In this document: one piece after another, positions 7,335-15,569 of the stretch
Layout of the letters: each line of letters begins with the position of its first letter
Numbering within the stretch: position 1 is the first letter of the stretch
Assembly: GCA_033837965.1 (NCBI GenBank)
Contig: JAJLLM010000109.1
Location: 1-30,729 of the forward strand
DNA from: Pseudazoarcus pumilus_A
GTDB lineage: Bacteria; Pseudomonadota; Gammaproteobacteria; Burkholderiales; Rhodocyclaceae
Length of the DNA: 30,729 bases
Direction of reading: 5' to 3'
Position numbers and translations under genes: made by a program
Notes under the pieces: model-generated
The model's database searches: none
What the model saw: the letters and a program-made list of their open reading frames with translations, nothing else
Told to the model about the DNA's origin: nothing

Positions 7335-8714
7335 ATGCACGAGACCCCGGACCCACCCGCCAGCGACGCGCCGCTCAGCGTAAGCGCCCTCAATCGCCAG
7401 GCACGCGCGCTGCTGGAGCGCGGCTTCCCGTTATTGCGCGTCGTCGGCGAGGTGTCCAATCTGGCCCGCCCGGCGTCCGGCCATCTGTACTTCACGCTGA
7501 AGGACGAAAACGCCCAGGTGCGCTGCACCATGTGGCGCAACCGCGCGCAGACCCTCCACTTCCGGCTCGACAACGGCATGCGTGTGGAGGCCCGCGCCAG
7601 TGTCACGCTGTACGAACCGCGCGGCGACTTCCAGCTGGCCATCGACGGTCTGCGTGCCGACGGCACCGGCAACCTGTTCGAGACCTTCCTCAAGCTCAAG
7701 CAGAAACTCGAAGCCGAGGGGTTCTTCGACGCCGCGCTGAAGCGCGTGCTGCCGCGTTATCCGCGCCGCATCGGCGTCGTCACCTCGCCTGCCGCGGCGG
7801 CCTGGCAGGACGTGCTGGCTGCGCTCGCGCGCCGTGCGCCGGGCATCGACGTAGTGCTCTATCCCGCGCCGGTACAGGGCGACAGCGCACCTGCACAACT
7901 GGCGCAGGCGGTCGAGACCGCCTCATCTCGCGCCCGGCACGACCACATCGAAGCCCTGCTGGTGGTGCGCGGCGGCGGCAGTCTGGAAGACCTGTGGGCC
8001 TTCAACGACGAGGCCCTGGCGCGTGCCATCCGTCGCTGTGCCGTGCCGGTCATCAGCGGTGTGGGACACGAGACCGACTTCACGATCGCCGACTTCGCCG
8101 CCGACCTGCGCGCGCCCACCCCGACCGCCGCAGCGGAACTGGTCAGCGCCGGCTATCACGCCGCCGCTCTGGAGCTCGAAGCCCTGCAACGCGGTCTGAC
8201 GCGCGCATTCGAGCAGCGCCTGGCCACCGCAACGCAACGCCTCGATCGCGCCGCACTGCGCCTGATCCACCCGCGCGAACGTCTGGCGCGCGCGGGCGAG
8301 CATGTCGGCCGACTGGGGCAGACACTCTCGCAGGCCCTGCAGCGGCGCATGGAGCGCGAACAGGTGCGCAGCAGCGCACTGGCCACGCGCCTGCGCACTG
8401 CCCGCCCGCGCCTGGCCGATACGGCCTCGCTGCAGCGCCGTCTGGCCGAGCGCCTGCAACTGGCTGCCGCACGCATCACCGCCCCGCGTCAGGAGCGGCT
8501 GGAGGCTCTTGCCGCACGGCTCGAAGCACTCTCGCCTGCGGCCACGCTGGCACGCGGCTTCAGCATCACGCGCGACGGCGACGGCTGCATCGTGCGCGAT
8601 GCCGCGACGCTGACGCCCGGCCAGGCCCTGTCGATCGAGCTGGCAGAGGGGCGCATCGACGCCGAAGTCCGCGCCACCCGCCGTGACGACACGCCGGCCG
8701 CGGGATTGTCTTGA
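7335..8714 (+). CDS. xseA: exodeoxyribonuclease VII large subunit
   Basis: XseA is the catalytic large subunit of exonuclease VII, which with several XseB copies degrades single-stranded DNA to short oligonucleotides in repair. The 459-residue product has the usual length. The N-terminal OB-type binding domain includes VVGEVSNLARPASGHLYFTL and the typical ENAQVRCTMWRNR. The catalytic domain has GVVTSPAAAAWQD, RGGGSLEDLWAFNDE, GVGHETDFTIADFAADLRA and PTPTAAAELVS. A long Arg/Ala/Leu-rich helical arm follows, ending LARGFSITRDGDG. The ATG at 7335 fits the family N-terminus (VSALNRQARALLE follows). No Shine-Dalgarno sequence is visible. xseB is not in the window; sodB follows after 73 bases with its own candidate promoter. 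Confidence 0.97.
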   Translation: MHETPDPPASDAPLSVSALNRQARALLERGFPLLRVVGEVSNLARPASGHLYFTLKDENAQVRCTMWRNRAQTLHFRLDNGMRVEARASVTLYEPRGDFQLAIDGLRADGTGNLFETFLKLKQKLEAEGFFDAALKRVLPRYPRRIGVVTSPAAAAWQDVLAALARRAPGIDVVLYPAPVQGDSAPAQLAQAVETASSRARHDHIEALLVVRGGGSLEDLWAFNDEALARAIRRCAVPVISGVGHETDFTIADFAADLRAPTPTAAAELVSAGYHAAALELEALQRGLTRAFEQRLATATQRLDRAALRLIHPRERLARAGEHVGRLGQTLSQALQRRMEREQVRSSALATRLRTARPRLADTASLQRRLAERLQLAAARITAPRQERLEALAARLEALSPAATLARGFSITRDGDGCIVRDAATLTPGQALSIELAEGRIDAEVRATRRDDTPAAGLS

Positions 8715-8735
8715 CGCGACTTTCCCTACTAGAAT
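8706..8735 (+). promoter_or_regulatory. candidate sigma-70 promoter of sodB
   Basis: TTGTCT (8706-8711), an 18-base spacer and TAGAAT (8730-8735) overlap the 3' end of xseA and lie 52 bases before the sodB ATG. An overlapping TTGACG (8711-8716) is a better hexamer but would leave only a 13-base spacer. Pattern match only. Confidence 0.4.
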
Positions 8736-8787
8736 GGTCGGGTTTTCGCTCCGACGAAATCCTTCACAAACCCACAAGGAGAGACTC

Positions 8788-9375
8788 ATGGAACACACGC
8801 TTCCGCCCCTTCCGTATGCCAAGAACGCCCTGGCTCCGCACATCTCCGAAGAGACGCTGGAGTTCCACTACGGCAAGCATCACCAGGCCTACGTGACCAA
8901 CCTCAACAACCTGGTCAAGGGCACGGAATACGAGAACCTCGACCTCGAAGCCATCGTCAAGAAGGCTCCGGCCGGCGGCGTCTACAACAACTCCGCGCAG
9001 ATCTGGAACCACACCTTCTTCTGGCACAGCATGAAGCCGAACGGTGGCGGTGAGCCGAGCGGCGCGCTGGGCGACGCCATCAAGGCCAAGTGGGGCTCCT
9101 TCGAGGACTTCAAGAAGGCCTTCGCCGCCTCCGCCGTGGGCAACTTCGGTTCGGGCTGGACCTGGCTGGTGAAGAAGGCCGACGGCTCCGTCGACATCGT
9201 CAACATGGGCGCCGCCGGCACCCCGCTGACCACCGGTGACAAGGCCCTGCTCTGTATCGACGTGTGGGAACACGCCTACTACATCGACTACCGCAACCGT
9301 CGCCCGGACTTCGTCGCGACCTTCCTGAACCACCTCGCCAACTGGGACTTCGCTGCGCAGAACTTCGCCAGCTGA
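8788..9375 (+). CDS. sodB: superoxide dismutase, iron type
   Basis: Converts superoxide to oxygen and hydrogen peroxide in the cytoplasm. The 195-residue protein begins MEHTLPPLPYAKNALAPHIS. The four metal ligands are His27, His75 (in IWNHTFFW), Asp158 and His162 (in CIDVWEHAYYIDYRNRRPDF). Gln71 in NNSAQIWNH is at the position of the active-site glutamine typical of the iron enzyme, so Fe rather than Mn is preferred, though cambialistic use cannot be excluded. The start is firm: AAGGAG at 8776-8781 precedes the ATG by 6 bases. A strong intrinsic terminator follows 20 bases after the stop. Codon use is strongly biased to C-ending codons, as expected for a highly expressed gene. Confidence 0.98.
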   Translation: MEHTLPPLPYAKNALAPHISEETLEFHYGKHHQAYVTNLNNLVKGTEYENLDLEAIVKKAPAGGVYNNSAQIWNHTFFWHSMKPNGGGEPSGALGDAIKAKWGSFEDFKKAFAASAVGNFGSGWTWLVKKADGSVDIVNMGAAGTPLTTGDKALLCIDVWEHAYYIDYRNRRPDFVATFLNHLANWDFAAQNFAS

Positions 9376-9395
9376 TTCCCGACGCGATCAGGACG

Positions 9396-9424
9396 AATGG
9401 CCCCGCAAGGGGCCATTTTCTTTT
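9396..9424 (+). terminator. intrinsic terminator after sodB
   Basis: Stem AATGGCCCC (9396-9404), loop GCAA, stem GGGGCCATT (9409-9417), then TTCTTTT. It is a 9-base-pair perfect stem with a GNRA-type tetraloop and a T-rich tail. It ends 4 bases before the truC ATG. Confidence 0.9.
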
Positions 9425-9428
9425 GCCC

Positions 9429-10205
9429 ATGCTCGAAGTGCTCTACCGCGACGACCTGCTGGTCGCCGTGCACAAACCCTCCGGCCTGCTCGTGCACCGT
9501 TCGATGCTCGACCGGCACGAGACGCGCTTTGCGCTGCAGATGGTGCGCGACCAGACCGGGCGCCACGTACATGCTGCGCACCGGCTCGACAAGGGCACCT
9601 CGGGCGTGCTGCTGTTCGCCTTCGAGCGTGAGGTCGCCGCAGCCCTGGCCGGCGCCTTCGAGCGGCGCGAGGTGGGCAAGCGCTATCTGGCCGTCGTGCG
9701 CGGCCATCCGGCCGAGGCCGGCACGATCGACCACGCCCTTGTCCGCCGCGACGAGGAAGCCGGCAGCGAGCGTGGCGACGGCCCGCTGCAGGACGCCGTG
9801 ACGCATTTCCGACGGCTCGAGACCTATGAACTGCCGGTGCGCGTGGACCGCTACCCGAGCAGCCGCTACGCGCTGCTCGAACTCGACCCGGAAACCGGGC
9901 GCCGCCACCAGATCCGGCGTCACCTCAAGCACATCTCCCACCCCATCATCGGCGACAGCAGCTGGGGCAAGGGCCGGCACAACCGCATGATCGCCGAGCG
10001 CTACGGGGTGGCGCGTCAGTTGCTGGCCTGTACCGCACTGCGCTTCGCACACCCGGCGGACGGCCGCATGCTCTCCATCGAGTGCGCGCCGGCGGACGAC
10101 TTCATGCAGGTGCTGCACGGCCTGCGGGCAGAGGGCGCGCTATCGGCTGTCATCGAATCACGGCACAATGTGGCCTCGATTCCCCGCACGGCACACGATT
10201 CATGA
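9429..10205 (+). CDS. truC: tRNA pseudouridine synthase C (RluA family)
   Basis: A 258-residue RluA-family pseudouridine synthase that fits TruC, which modifies U65 of tRNAs. It begins MLEVLYRDDLLVAVHKPSGL, the TruC N-terminus. The catalytic aspartate is Asp54 in HRLDKGTSGVLL. The family motifs LDPETGRRHQIRRHLKHISH and HPIIGDSSWG follow, the latter with WGKGRHN typical of TruC. Homology places the start at 9429, yet there is no Shine-Dalgarno sequence, because the T-tail of the sodB terminator ends 4 bases upstream. The stop overlaps the tal ATG (ATGA at 10202-10205), so the two are co-translated. A promoter for the pair is not obvious. Confidence 0.92.
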   Translation: MLEVLYRDDLLVAVHKPSGLLVHRSMLDRHETRFALQMVRDQTGRHVHAAHRLDKGTSGVLLFAFEREVAAALAGAFERREVGKRYLAVVRGHPAEAGTIDHALVRRDEEAGSERGDGPLQDAVTHFRRLETYELPVRVDRYPSSRYALLELDPETGRRHQIRRHLKHISHPIIGDSSWGKGRHNRMIAERYGVARQLLACTALRFAHPADGRMLSIECAPADDFMQVLHGLRAEGALSAVIESRHNVASIPRTAHDS

Positions 10206-11278
10206 ACCCGCTGCTCCAGCTCAGACAACACGGCCAGCAGGCCTGGCTCGACAACCTCTCGCGCACGCTGCTCAACGACGGCCATCTCGCGCTGCTGGTA
10301 ATGGATGACGGCGTCTCCGGCGTCACCACCAACCCGGCCATCTTCCACAAGGCCATTGCCAACGGGCGGTACTACGAGGACGACCTCGCACGCCTGCGCG
10401 CGCAGCCGCTGACGGCCGAAGAGCGCTACGAACAGCTGGTCATTCCCGACGTGCAGCGTGCCTGCGACCTGCTGCTGCCGCTGTGGCGTGAACGCAAGGC
10501 CGATGCCGGCTATGTGAGTCTCGAAGTCTCCCCCACGCTGGCGCATGACGCCGAAGGCACGGTCGAGGCCGGCATGCGCCTGCATGCCGCGGTGGACCGC
10601 CCCAATCTGCTCATCAAGGTGCCGGCCACGCGCGCCGGGCTGGAGGCCATCGAAAACCTCGTCGCGCGCGGCATCAGCGTCAACGTCACCCTGATGTTCT
10701 CGCTCGACCACGTCGATGAAGTGGCCGCCGCCTACGAGCGCGGCATCCGCCGCTGGATCGCGGTCGGCGGCGATGCGCGCATCGTGATGTCGGTGGCGAG
10801 CCTGTTCCTGTCGCGCGTCGATGCGCGGGTGGACAAGCGCCTGGAAATTCTCGGCGGCGAGGCGCTGGCCCTGCGCGGCCGCACCGCGGTGTCGATCGCC
10901 AAGATGGCCTATCAACACTATCGCGAGCGCTTCCATGGCGCAGGGTTTGCCGACTGCACGGCGCATGGCGCGCGTCCCCAGTACATGCTGTGGGCCAGCA
11001 CCAGCACCAAGAACCCGGACTACAGCGACCTGCTCTACGTCGAGCCGCTGATCGGTCCGGAGACCGTCAACACCCTGCCCGACGTGACGCTAGCGGCACT
11101 GCGCGATCACGGCCGCGTGGCGAACACGCTGGAACTCGGTGTGGATGAGGCCGAAGCCTGCCTGCAGGCACTCGCCGATCTCGGCATCGATCTGGGGGAA
11201 GTCGGGGAGGAACTGCAGGAAGAAGGCCTGCGCCAGTTCGACGTGGCCTTTGCCGAACTGCTCAAGCTGACGGCCTGA
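10202..11278 (+). CDS. tal: transaldolase
   Basis: Transaldolase moves a dihydroxyacetone unit between sugar phosphates in the non-oxidative pentose phosphate pathway. The 358-residue product starts MNPLLQLRQHGQQAWLDNLS. It has the family motif DGVSGVTTNPAIFHKAI and the Schiff-base lysine Lys139 in NLLIKVPATRAG. Further on are the second signature ISVNVTLMFSLD, VASLFLSRVDARVDK and LLYVEPLIGPETVNT. The length matches the longer bacterial transaldolase type rather than the short one. The ATG overlaps the truC stop, which fixes the start. It ends at a strong bidirectional terminator that separates it from the convergent cheA. Confidence 0.96.
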   Translation: MNPLLQLRQHGQQAWLDNLSRTLLNDGHLALLVMDDGVSGVTTNPAIFHKAIANGRYYEDDLARLRAQPLTAEERYEQLVIPDVQRACDLLLPLWRERKADAGYVSLEVSPTLAHDAEGTVEAGMRLHAAVDRPNLLIKVPATRAGLEAIENLVARGISVNVTLMFSLDHVDEVAAAYERGIRRWIAVGGDARIVMSVASLFLSRVDARVDKRLEILGGEALALRGRTAVSIAKMAYQHYRERFHGAGFADCTAHGARPQYMLWASTSTKNPDYSDLLYVEPLIGPETVNTLPDVTLAALRDHGRVANTLELGVDEAEACLQALADLGIDLGEVGEELQEEGLRQFDVAFAELLKLTA

Positions 11279-11293
11279 TCCACAAGCCGACGC

Positions 11294-11327
11294 ATGAAAA
11301 ACGGGGCCCCGCGGGGCCCCGTTTCAT
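11294..11327. terminator. bidirectional terminator between tal and cheA
   Basis: AAACGGGGCCCC (11299-11310) and GGGGCCCCGTTT (11313-11324) are perfect inverted arms separated by GC, with ATGA and TCAT outside. In RNA the innermost pairs must open to form a loop, leaving about 10 pairs. Runs of A on one side and T on the other let it act for both convergent genes, tal (stop 11278) and cheA (stop 11343). Confidence 0.85.
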
Positions 11328-11342
11328 TTCCGCCGCGGCGGC

Positions 11343-13238
11343 TCAGCCTGCCGTCGGCGACGGCAGCTGTTTCGGCGCGGCAACCGCAGGCGCCTGATTC
11401 ACCAGCAGCTTGCGCGAGATGCCGCGCTGATCGCCAGCGCTGCCGAGCAGTTCCTTCATGTCGAGGATCAGCACGATCTGGCCGTTCGCCAGCGTGGTCA
11501 CGCCGGCCACGCCCTTCGGGCGGAAGTCGTCGAGCGACTTGATCACCGCGTCCTCGCGGCCGGCGAAGGTATCAACGGCAAGGATGAAGGACAGCTCGGC
11601 CGTGTGCATCAGCACGCCGTACTGCGGACGGTTCGACAGCGGCCAACCGAGCAGGCCGGCGAGCGGCAGGACCGGCAGCACCTCGCCACGGATCACCATG
11701 GTGGCGCGGCCACCCACCTCGCGGATGTCGTCGCCACTGATCGGCAGGATCTCGCGCACCATCGACAGCGGCACCGCGAAGGGCTGCTCGCCCAGACGTA
11801 CCAGCAGTACCGGCAGGATCGCCAGCGTCAGCGGCAGGCTGATGATGAAGGTCGTACCCTTGGCCGGCTGCGAGGTGATCTCGATGCTGCCGTTGAGCTT
11901 CTGGATGTTGGTGCGCACCACGTCCATGCCGACACCGCGACCGGACACGTCAGTCAGCGTGGTGGCGGTCGAGAAGCCGGGCAGGAACACCAGGTTGTAG
12001 CTCTGGCGCTCGTCCATGGAGTTGGCTTCCTCGTCGGTGATGAGGCCTTTCTCCAGGGCTTTGGCGCGCAGGCGCTCGGCGCTCATGCCACGACCATCGT
12101 CGGCCACGATGATGACGATGTGGTCCCCTTCCTGACGCGCTTCGAGGCGCACCACGGACTTGACCGGCTTGCCGTTGGCACGGCGCTCGGCCGGATCCTC
12201 GACGCCGTGGTCCACGGCGTTGCGGATGAGGTGGATGATCGGGTCGCCGAGGTCCTCGATCATGGTCTTGTCGATCTCGGTTTCCTCGCCGATCAGCTCC
12301 AGCTCGACGTCCTTGCCAAGGTTGCGCGCCAGATCGCGTGCGATGCGCGGGTATTTCTGGAACAGGCGGCCGATGGGCTGCATGCGCGTCTTCATGACCG
12401 CGTTCTGCAGGTCCGACACCAGCAGGTCGAGCTGGCTGACGGCCAGATCCAGCGCGTGCAGGGTCTCGTTGTCGGTACGGCCGGACAGGATGTCGCTGCG
12501 CAGCGCATTAAGGCGGTTCTTGGTCAGGCCGATCTCGCCGGACAGGTTGAGCACCTGGTCCAGCCGCGCGGTATCGACACGGATGGAGGTGTCGCGCTGA
12601 CGTTCAGTCTCGCGCCGGCCGGTGGGGCCACCGCCGCCCGGGCGGTCAGTGGCGCGACGACCCAACGCCTGCTTGATGACCTCTTCAGCCGGACGCTCTT
12701 CCTCCGACACGGTGACGGCCATTTCGCCGCCGGTGGCGGCGGCGTGCAGCAGTTCCCAGTCGGGGTCGCCGGCGCCGTTCTCGTCCGCCTTCGGCTTGGC
12801 TTTCGCCTTGGCAACCTTCTTCGGCGCGGGGGCTGCGCCGCCGAGCTTGCCGTCGATGGCCAGACCCAACCGCTCCATCAGACCGGGATCCGCAGCCGAG
12901 GGCTGCACGCTCTGCGAGAGCTGGCCGAACATGTCGCGAATGGTGCCGGTGGCCTCCAGGATCGCGTCCATGATCTCGGGGTCGAGCTGGATTTCGCCGG
13001 TGCGCAGTTTGTCGAACAGGTTCTCGGTGAGGTGACACAAGGCCACCAGTTCCGTGGCATTGAGAAAGCCCGCACCACCCTTGATGGTGTGGAAGCCCCG
13101 GAAGATGTCGTTGAGCAGGCCCTTGTCGTCCGGCGCGCGCTCGAGATCGACCAGTTTGTTGTCGACACCCGACAGCAGGTCTCCCGCCTCAATGAGGAAG
13201 TCTTGCAGCAGATCTTCCATTCCCGCGAAATCACTCAT
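11343..13238 (-). CDS. cheA: chemotaxis sensor histidine kinase CheA
   Basis: CheA autophosphorylates in receptor arrays and passes phosphate to CheY. The 631-residue chain has P1 (residues 1-110) with the phosphorylated His50 in FHTIKGGAGF. The P3 dimerisation domain starts near 217 (SIRVDTARLDQVLNLSGEI). The P4 kinase domain has the N box HLIRNAVDHG (336-345), G1 box DDGRGM (380-385) and G2 box GRGVGMDVV (433-441). The P5 CheW-like domain runs from about 470 to 610. Between P1 and P3 (about 111-215) lies a low-complexity linker rich in Lys/Ala and Gly, with no recognisable P2 CheY-docking domain. It is the last gene of the motA operon, 63 bases after cheZ, and ends at the terminator shared with tal. 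Confidence 0.96.
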   Translation of the reverse strand: MSDFAGMEDLLQDFLIEAGDLLSGVDNKLVDLERAPDDKGLLNDIFRGFHTIKGGAGFLNATELVALCHLTENLFDKLRTGEIQLDPEIMDAILEATGTIRDMFGQLSQSVQPSAADPGLMERLGLAIDGKLGGAAPAPKKVAKAKAKPKADENGAGDPDWELLHAAATGGEMAVTVSEEERPAEEVIKQALGRRATDRPGGGGPTGRRETERQRDTSIRVDTARLDQVLNLSGEIGLTKNRLNALRSDILSGRTDNETLHALDLAVSQLDLLVSDLQNAVMKTRMQPIGRLFQKYPRIARDLARNLGKDVELELIGEETEIDKTMIEDLGDPIIHLIRNAVDHGVEDPAERRANGKPVKSVVRLEARQEGDHIVIIVADDGRGMSAERLRAKALEKGLITDEEANSMDERQSYNLVFLPGFSTATTLTDVSGRGVGMDVVRTNIQKLNGSIEITSQPAKGTTFIISLPLTLAILPVLLVRLGEQPFAVPLSMVREILPISGDDIREVGGRATMVIRGEVLPVLPLAGLLGWPLSNRPQYGVLMHTAELSFILAVDTFAGREDAVIKSLDDFRPKGVAGVTTLANGQIVLILDMKELLGSAGDQRGISRKLLVNQAPAVAAPKQLPSPTAG

Positions 13239-13301
13239 GATCGTCTCGCTTCATCTGGGCATCCGGGCCTCACGGCACCGGACGCGTCGCCTCGGTCCGG
13301 A

Positions 13302-14141
13302 TCAGAATCCGAGGCTGTCGAGCAGGTCATCGACCTGCTCCTGGGTATTCACTACATCCGCGCGGCTGCTGTCCATCACCGGCCCGTTCATCAGTCCTTC
13401 CTTCTTCGCGGCCGGACGCTTCTCCTCGGGCATGGTCTCGATGAGCAGTTGCAGCAGTTCGGTTTCCAGTGCCTGCGCCAGATCCACGACCTTCTTGATG
13501 ACCTGACCGGTCAGATCCTGAAAGTCCTGCGCCATCATGATTTCCATCAGCTGCGCATTGGTGGCCTCACTGGTGCTGCGCACTTCGCCAAGGAAATCGC
13601 GCGTTTCAGCGGCCAGCAGCTTGAAGTCCTCGACCGACAGATCATTGTTGAACAGACGGTTCCAGCGTGCTTCCAGCATCTCTGCATCGCTGAGCATCTT
13701 CTCCTGCAGCGGCTTGACCAGATCGGTGGCGTTGAGCACGCGCGAAGCCGCCTGCTCGGTCATGTGAGCGATGTAGCTCAGGCGCTGACGCGCATCCGGG
13801 ATGCCCTGCACGGCGTCAGTCAGCGATTCGCTGTCGAGCCCCAGGGCACGCAAGGTGTCATGCACCTGACGGGTCATCTGACCGATGCGATTGAAGACCT
13901 CGCCGCCTTCCTCGGCCGCCCCGGCGGCAGGCGCAACCGCCGCTACACCATCGAAGCTTGCCGAAACTTCATCGAAGAGTGCCTGCAGGCTGTCGTCGTC
14001 ACCGCCTGCGGCCGCCGCTTGAGACGCCGGCGCTGGGCGGGCTGCCGGTTCGGCCACCGATACGTCCGAGGCAATGCTGTCGAACAGTGCCTGCAGATCG
14101 TCGTTGTCTCCGGTCTCGTCCGTTTTCTGTTTTCTGCTCAT
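13302..14141 (-). CDS. cheZ: protein phosphatase CheZ
   Basis: CheZ dephosphorylates CheY-P and so terminates the signal to the flagellar motor. The 279-residue protein is mainly helical. The active-site helix contains MAQDFQDLTGQVIKKVVDLA, with the catalytic Gln/Asp region of the family. The C-terminus EQVDDLLDSLGF is the peptide that binds CheY. The N-terminal 80 residues are Ala/Asp-rich and carry two near-identical motifs, DDLQALFDSI (14-23) and DDSLQALFDEV (49-59), which resemble the C-terminal CheY-binding tail. The ATG at 14141 has AGGGGAG about 7 bases upstream. The gene lies 43 bases downstream of cheY, its substrate. Confidence 0.95.
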   Translation of the reverse strand: MSRKQKTDETGDNDDLQALFDSIASDVSVAEPAARPAPASQAAAAGGDDDSLQALFDEVSASFDGVAAVAPAAGAAEEGGEVFNRIGQMTRQVHDTLRALGLDSESLTDAVQGIPDARQRLSYIAHMTEQAASRVLNATDLVKPLQEKMLSDAEMLEARWNRLFNNDLSVEDFKLLAAETRDFLGEVRSTSEATNAQLMEIMMAQDFQDLTGQVIKKVVDLAQALETELLQLLIETMPEEKRPAAKKEGLMNGPVMDSSRADVVNTQEQVDDLLDSLGF

Positions 14142-14184
14142 GCTGAGGCTCCCCTACCTTGCTCACCACCCACGCGGGGCGCGC

Positions 14185-14574
14185 TTACTGGCCCATCTTC
14201 TCGAAGATCTTCTGCAGCTTCTCGGCCATCGTCGCCGCCGTGAAAGGCTTGACGATGTAACCGCTGGCACCGGCCTGGGCGGCCGCGATGATGTTTTCCT
14301 TCTTGGCTTCGGCGGTGATCATCAGCACCGGCAGATGCTTCAGGCTGTTGGTCTTGCGGATGTTCTGCAGCAGCGTCAGGCCATCCATGTTGGGCATGTT
14401 CCAGTCGGTCACGACAAAGTCGAAACCGCCCGCTTCGAGCTTCTGCAGCGCCACCAGCCCGTCCTCGGCCTCATCCACGTTGGTGTAGCCGAGTTCCTTG
14501 AGCAGGTTGCGCACGATGCGCCGCATGGTCGAAAAATCGTCTACGACGAGGAACTTCATCTTGGGGTCAGACAT
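14185..14574 (-). CDS. cheY: chemotaxis response regulator CheY
   Basis: A single-domain receiver of 129 residues that, when phosphorylated by CheA, binds the flagellar switch. All key residues sit at the same numbers as in the Escherichia coli protein: Asp12, Asp13 and Asp57 (phosphorylation site in VVTDWNMPNMDG), Thr87 (in MITAEAKKENI) and Lys109 (in YIVKPFTAATM). Tyr106 is also present. The ATG at 14574 has GGAG about 6 bases upstream. The gene lies between the tandem cheV pair and cheZ. Confident both as family and as the motor-binding CheY, given the adjacent cheZ. Confidence 0.97.
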   Translation of the reverse strand: MSDPKMKFLVVDDFSTMRRIVRNLLKELGYTNVDEAEDGLVALQKLEAGGFDFVVTDWNMPNMDGLTLLQNIRKTNSLKHLPVLMITAEAKKENIIAAAQAGASGYIVKPFTAATMAEKLQKIFEKMGQ

Positions 14575-14609
14575 TCATTTCTCCGTTATCTCGTGCCGGC
14601 GACCGGTGC

Positions 14610-15560
14610 TCAATGGCCCCTGACCAACAGGGGGCGCAAGGTGTCGGCCAGCGCGTCAGCGTCGAATTTTGCCACGTAGATGTCCACCCCGACCTGCTTG
14701 CCCATCGCGCGGTTGGCCTGCGAGGACAGCGACGAGTGCATGACCACGGGAATCCCCTCGAATCGGTTGTCGGTCTTGATGCGCCGCGTCAGCACGTAGC
14801 CATCCATTTCGGGCATCTCGGCATCGACCAGGATGACGTCCACTTCGTCGGCGACATGACGCCCGACCTGCTGGGCATGCGCTGCCATGTTGTCGAGCCG
14901 GTTCCAGGCCTCCAGACCATTGACGGCGTGCTTGTGCTTGACGCCGAGCTTGTCGAGCACCTCGGTGATCTTGCGGCGCGCAACGGCCGAGTCATCGACG
15001 AAGAACACGTTGCGGTCGTGACCGCCGTGGATCGGCGCAATGGCACCGACCACCGCCTCGCCGAAGGTGTTGGCCAGCACGGTCTCGACGTCCACGATGG
15101 ACACCAGCGTGCCGTCCTGCAGCTCGGTGATGGCGGTGATGTAGCTGTTGGTCGAATTCGACATGTTGTCGGGCGCGCGCACGCGATCCCATTCGACGCG
15201 CACGATGCGATCGACCTCGCTGACCAGGAAGCCGAGCGTGCGCTTGCTGTACTCGGTGACCATCATGGAGCCGCCGAGGTCGCTGTCCGGCCCGGCCAGG
15301 CCCATGATCTTAGCCAGCGACAGCACGGGAATGACGTTGCCGCGCAGCGAGATCAGCCCCTCTACCCCGGTCGGCATGTTGGGTGCCGGCGTGATGAAGG
15401 GCGTGGCCGAGACCTCGCGCACCTTGAACACGTTGATGCCGAAGGTCTCGCCCGTACCGAGTGAGAACAGCAGGATCTCCATGCGGTTCGAGCCCGCCAG
15501 GCTGGCGCGCGCCTCGACGCTGTCGAACAGACCACTGTGCGGGGTATTGGCTTCAGACAT
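14610..15560 (-). CDS. cheV: CheV coupling protein (CheW domain plus receiver), downstream copy
   Basis: A 316-residue chemotaxis adaptor: an N-terminal CheW-like domain (about 25-165, with GINVFKVREV and LISLRGNVIPVLSLAKIMGL) and a C-terminal receiver (about 184-312). The receiver retains the acidic pair Asp189/Asp190, phosphoacceptor Asp246 in VDAEMPEMDGYV, Ser276/277 in VMHSSLSSQ and Lys298. CheV links receptors to CheA and can be tuned by phosphorylation. It starts 9 bases after the upstream cheV copy, whose TGA lies inside this gene's ribosome binding site (GAGGAA). The two copies are clearly homologous but diverged, so the duplication is not recent. Confidence 0.95.
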   Translation of the reverse strand: MSEANTPHSGLFDSVEARASLAGSNRMEILLFSLGTGETFGINVFKVREVSATPFITPAPNMPTGVEGLISLRGNVIPVLSLAKIMGLAGPDSDLGGSMMVTEYSKRTLGFLVSEVDRIVRVEWDRVRAPDNMSNSTNSYITAITELQDGTLVSIVDVETVLANTFGEAVVGAIAPIHGGHDRNVFFVDDSAVARRKITEVLDKLGVKHKHAVNGLEAWNRLDNMAAHAQQVGRHVADEVDVILVDAEMPEMDGYVLTRRIKTDNRFEGIPVVMHSSLSSQANRAMGKQVGVDIYVAKFDADALADTLRPLLVRGH

Positions 15561-15569
15561 GATGTTTCC

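Noticed and set aside
11604..14243. An 879-codon plus-strand open frame opposite cheA and cheZ
   Set aside because: Same cause: mirror frame of high-GC genes, composition without protein-like motifs, no ribosome binding site.
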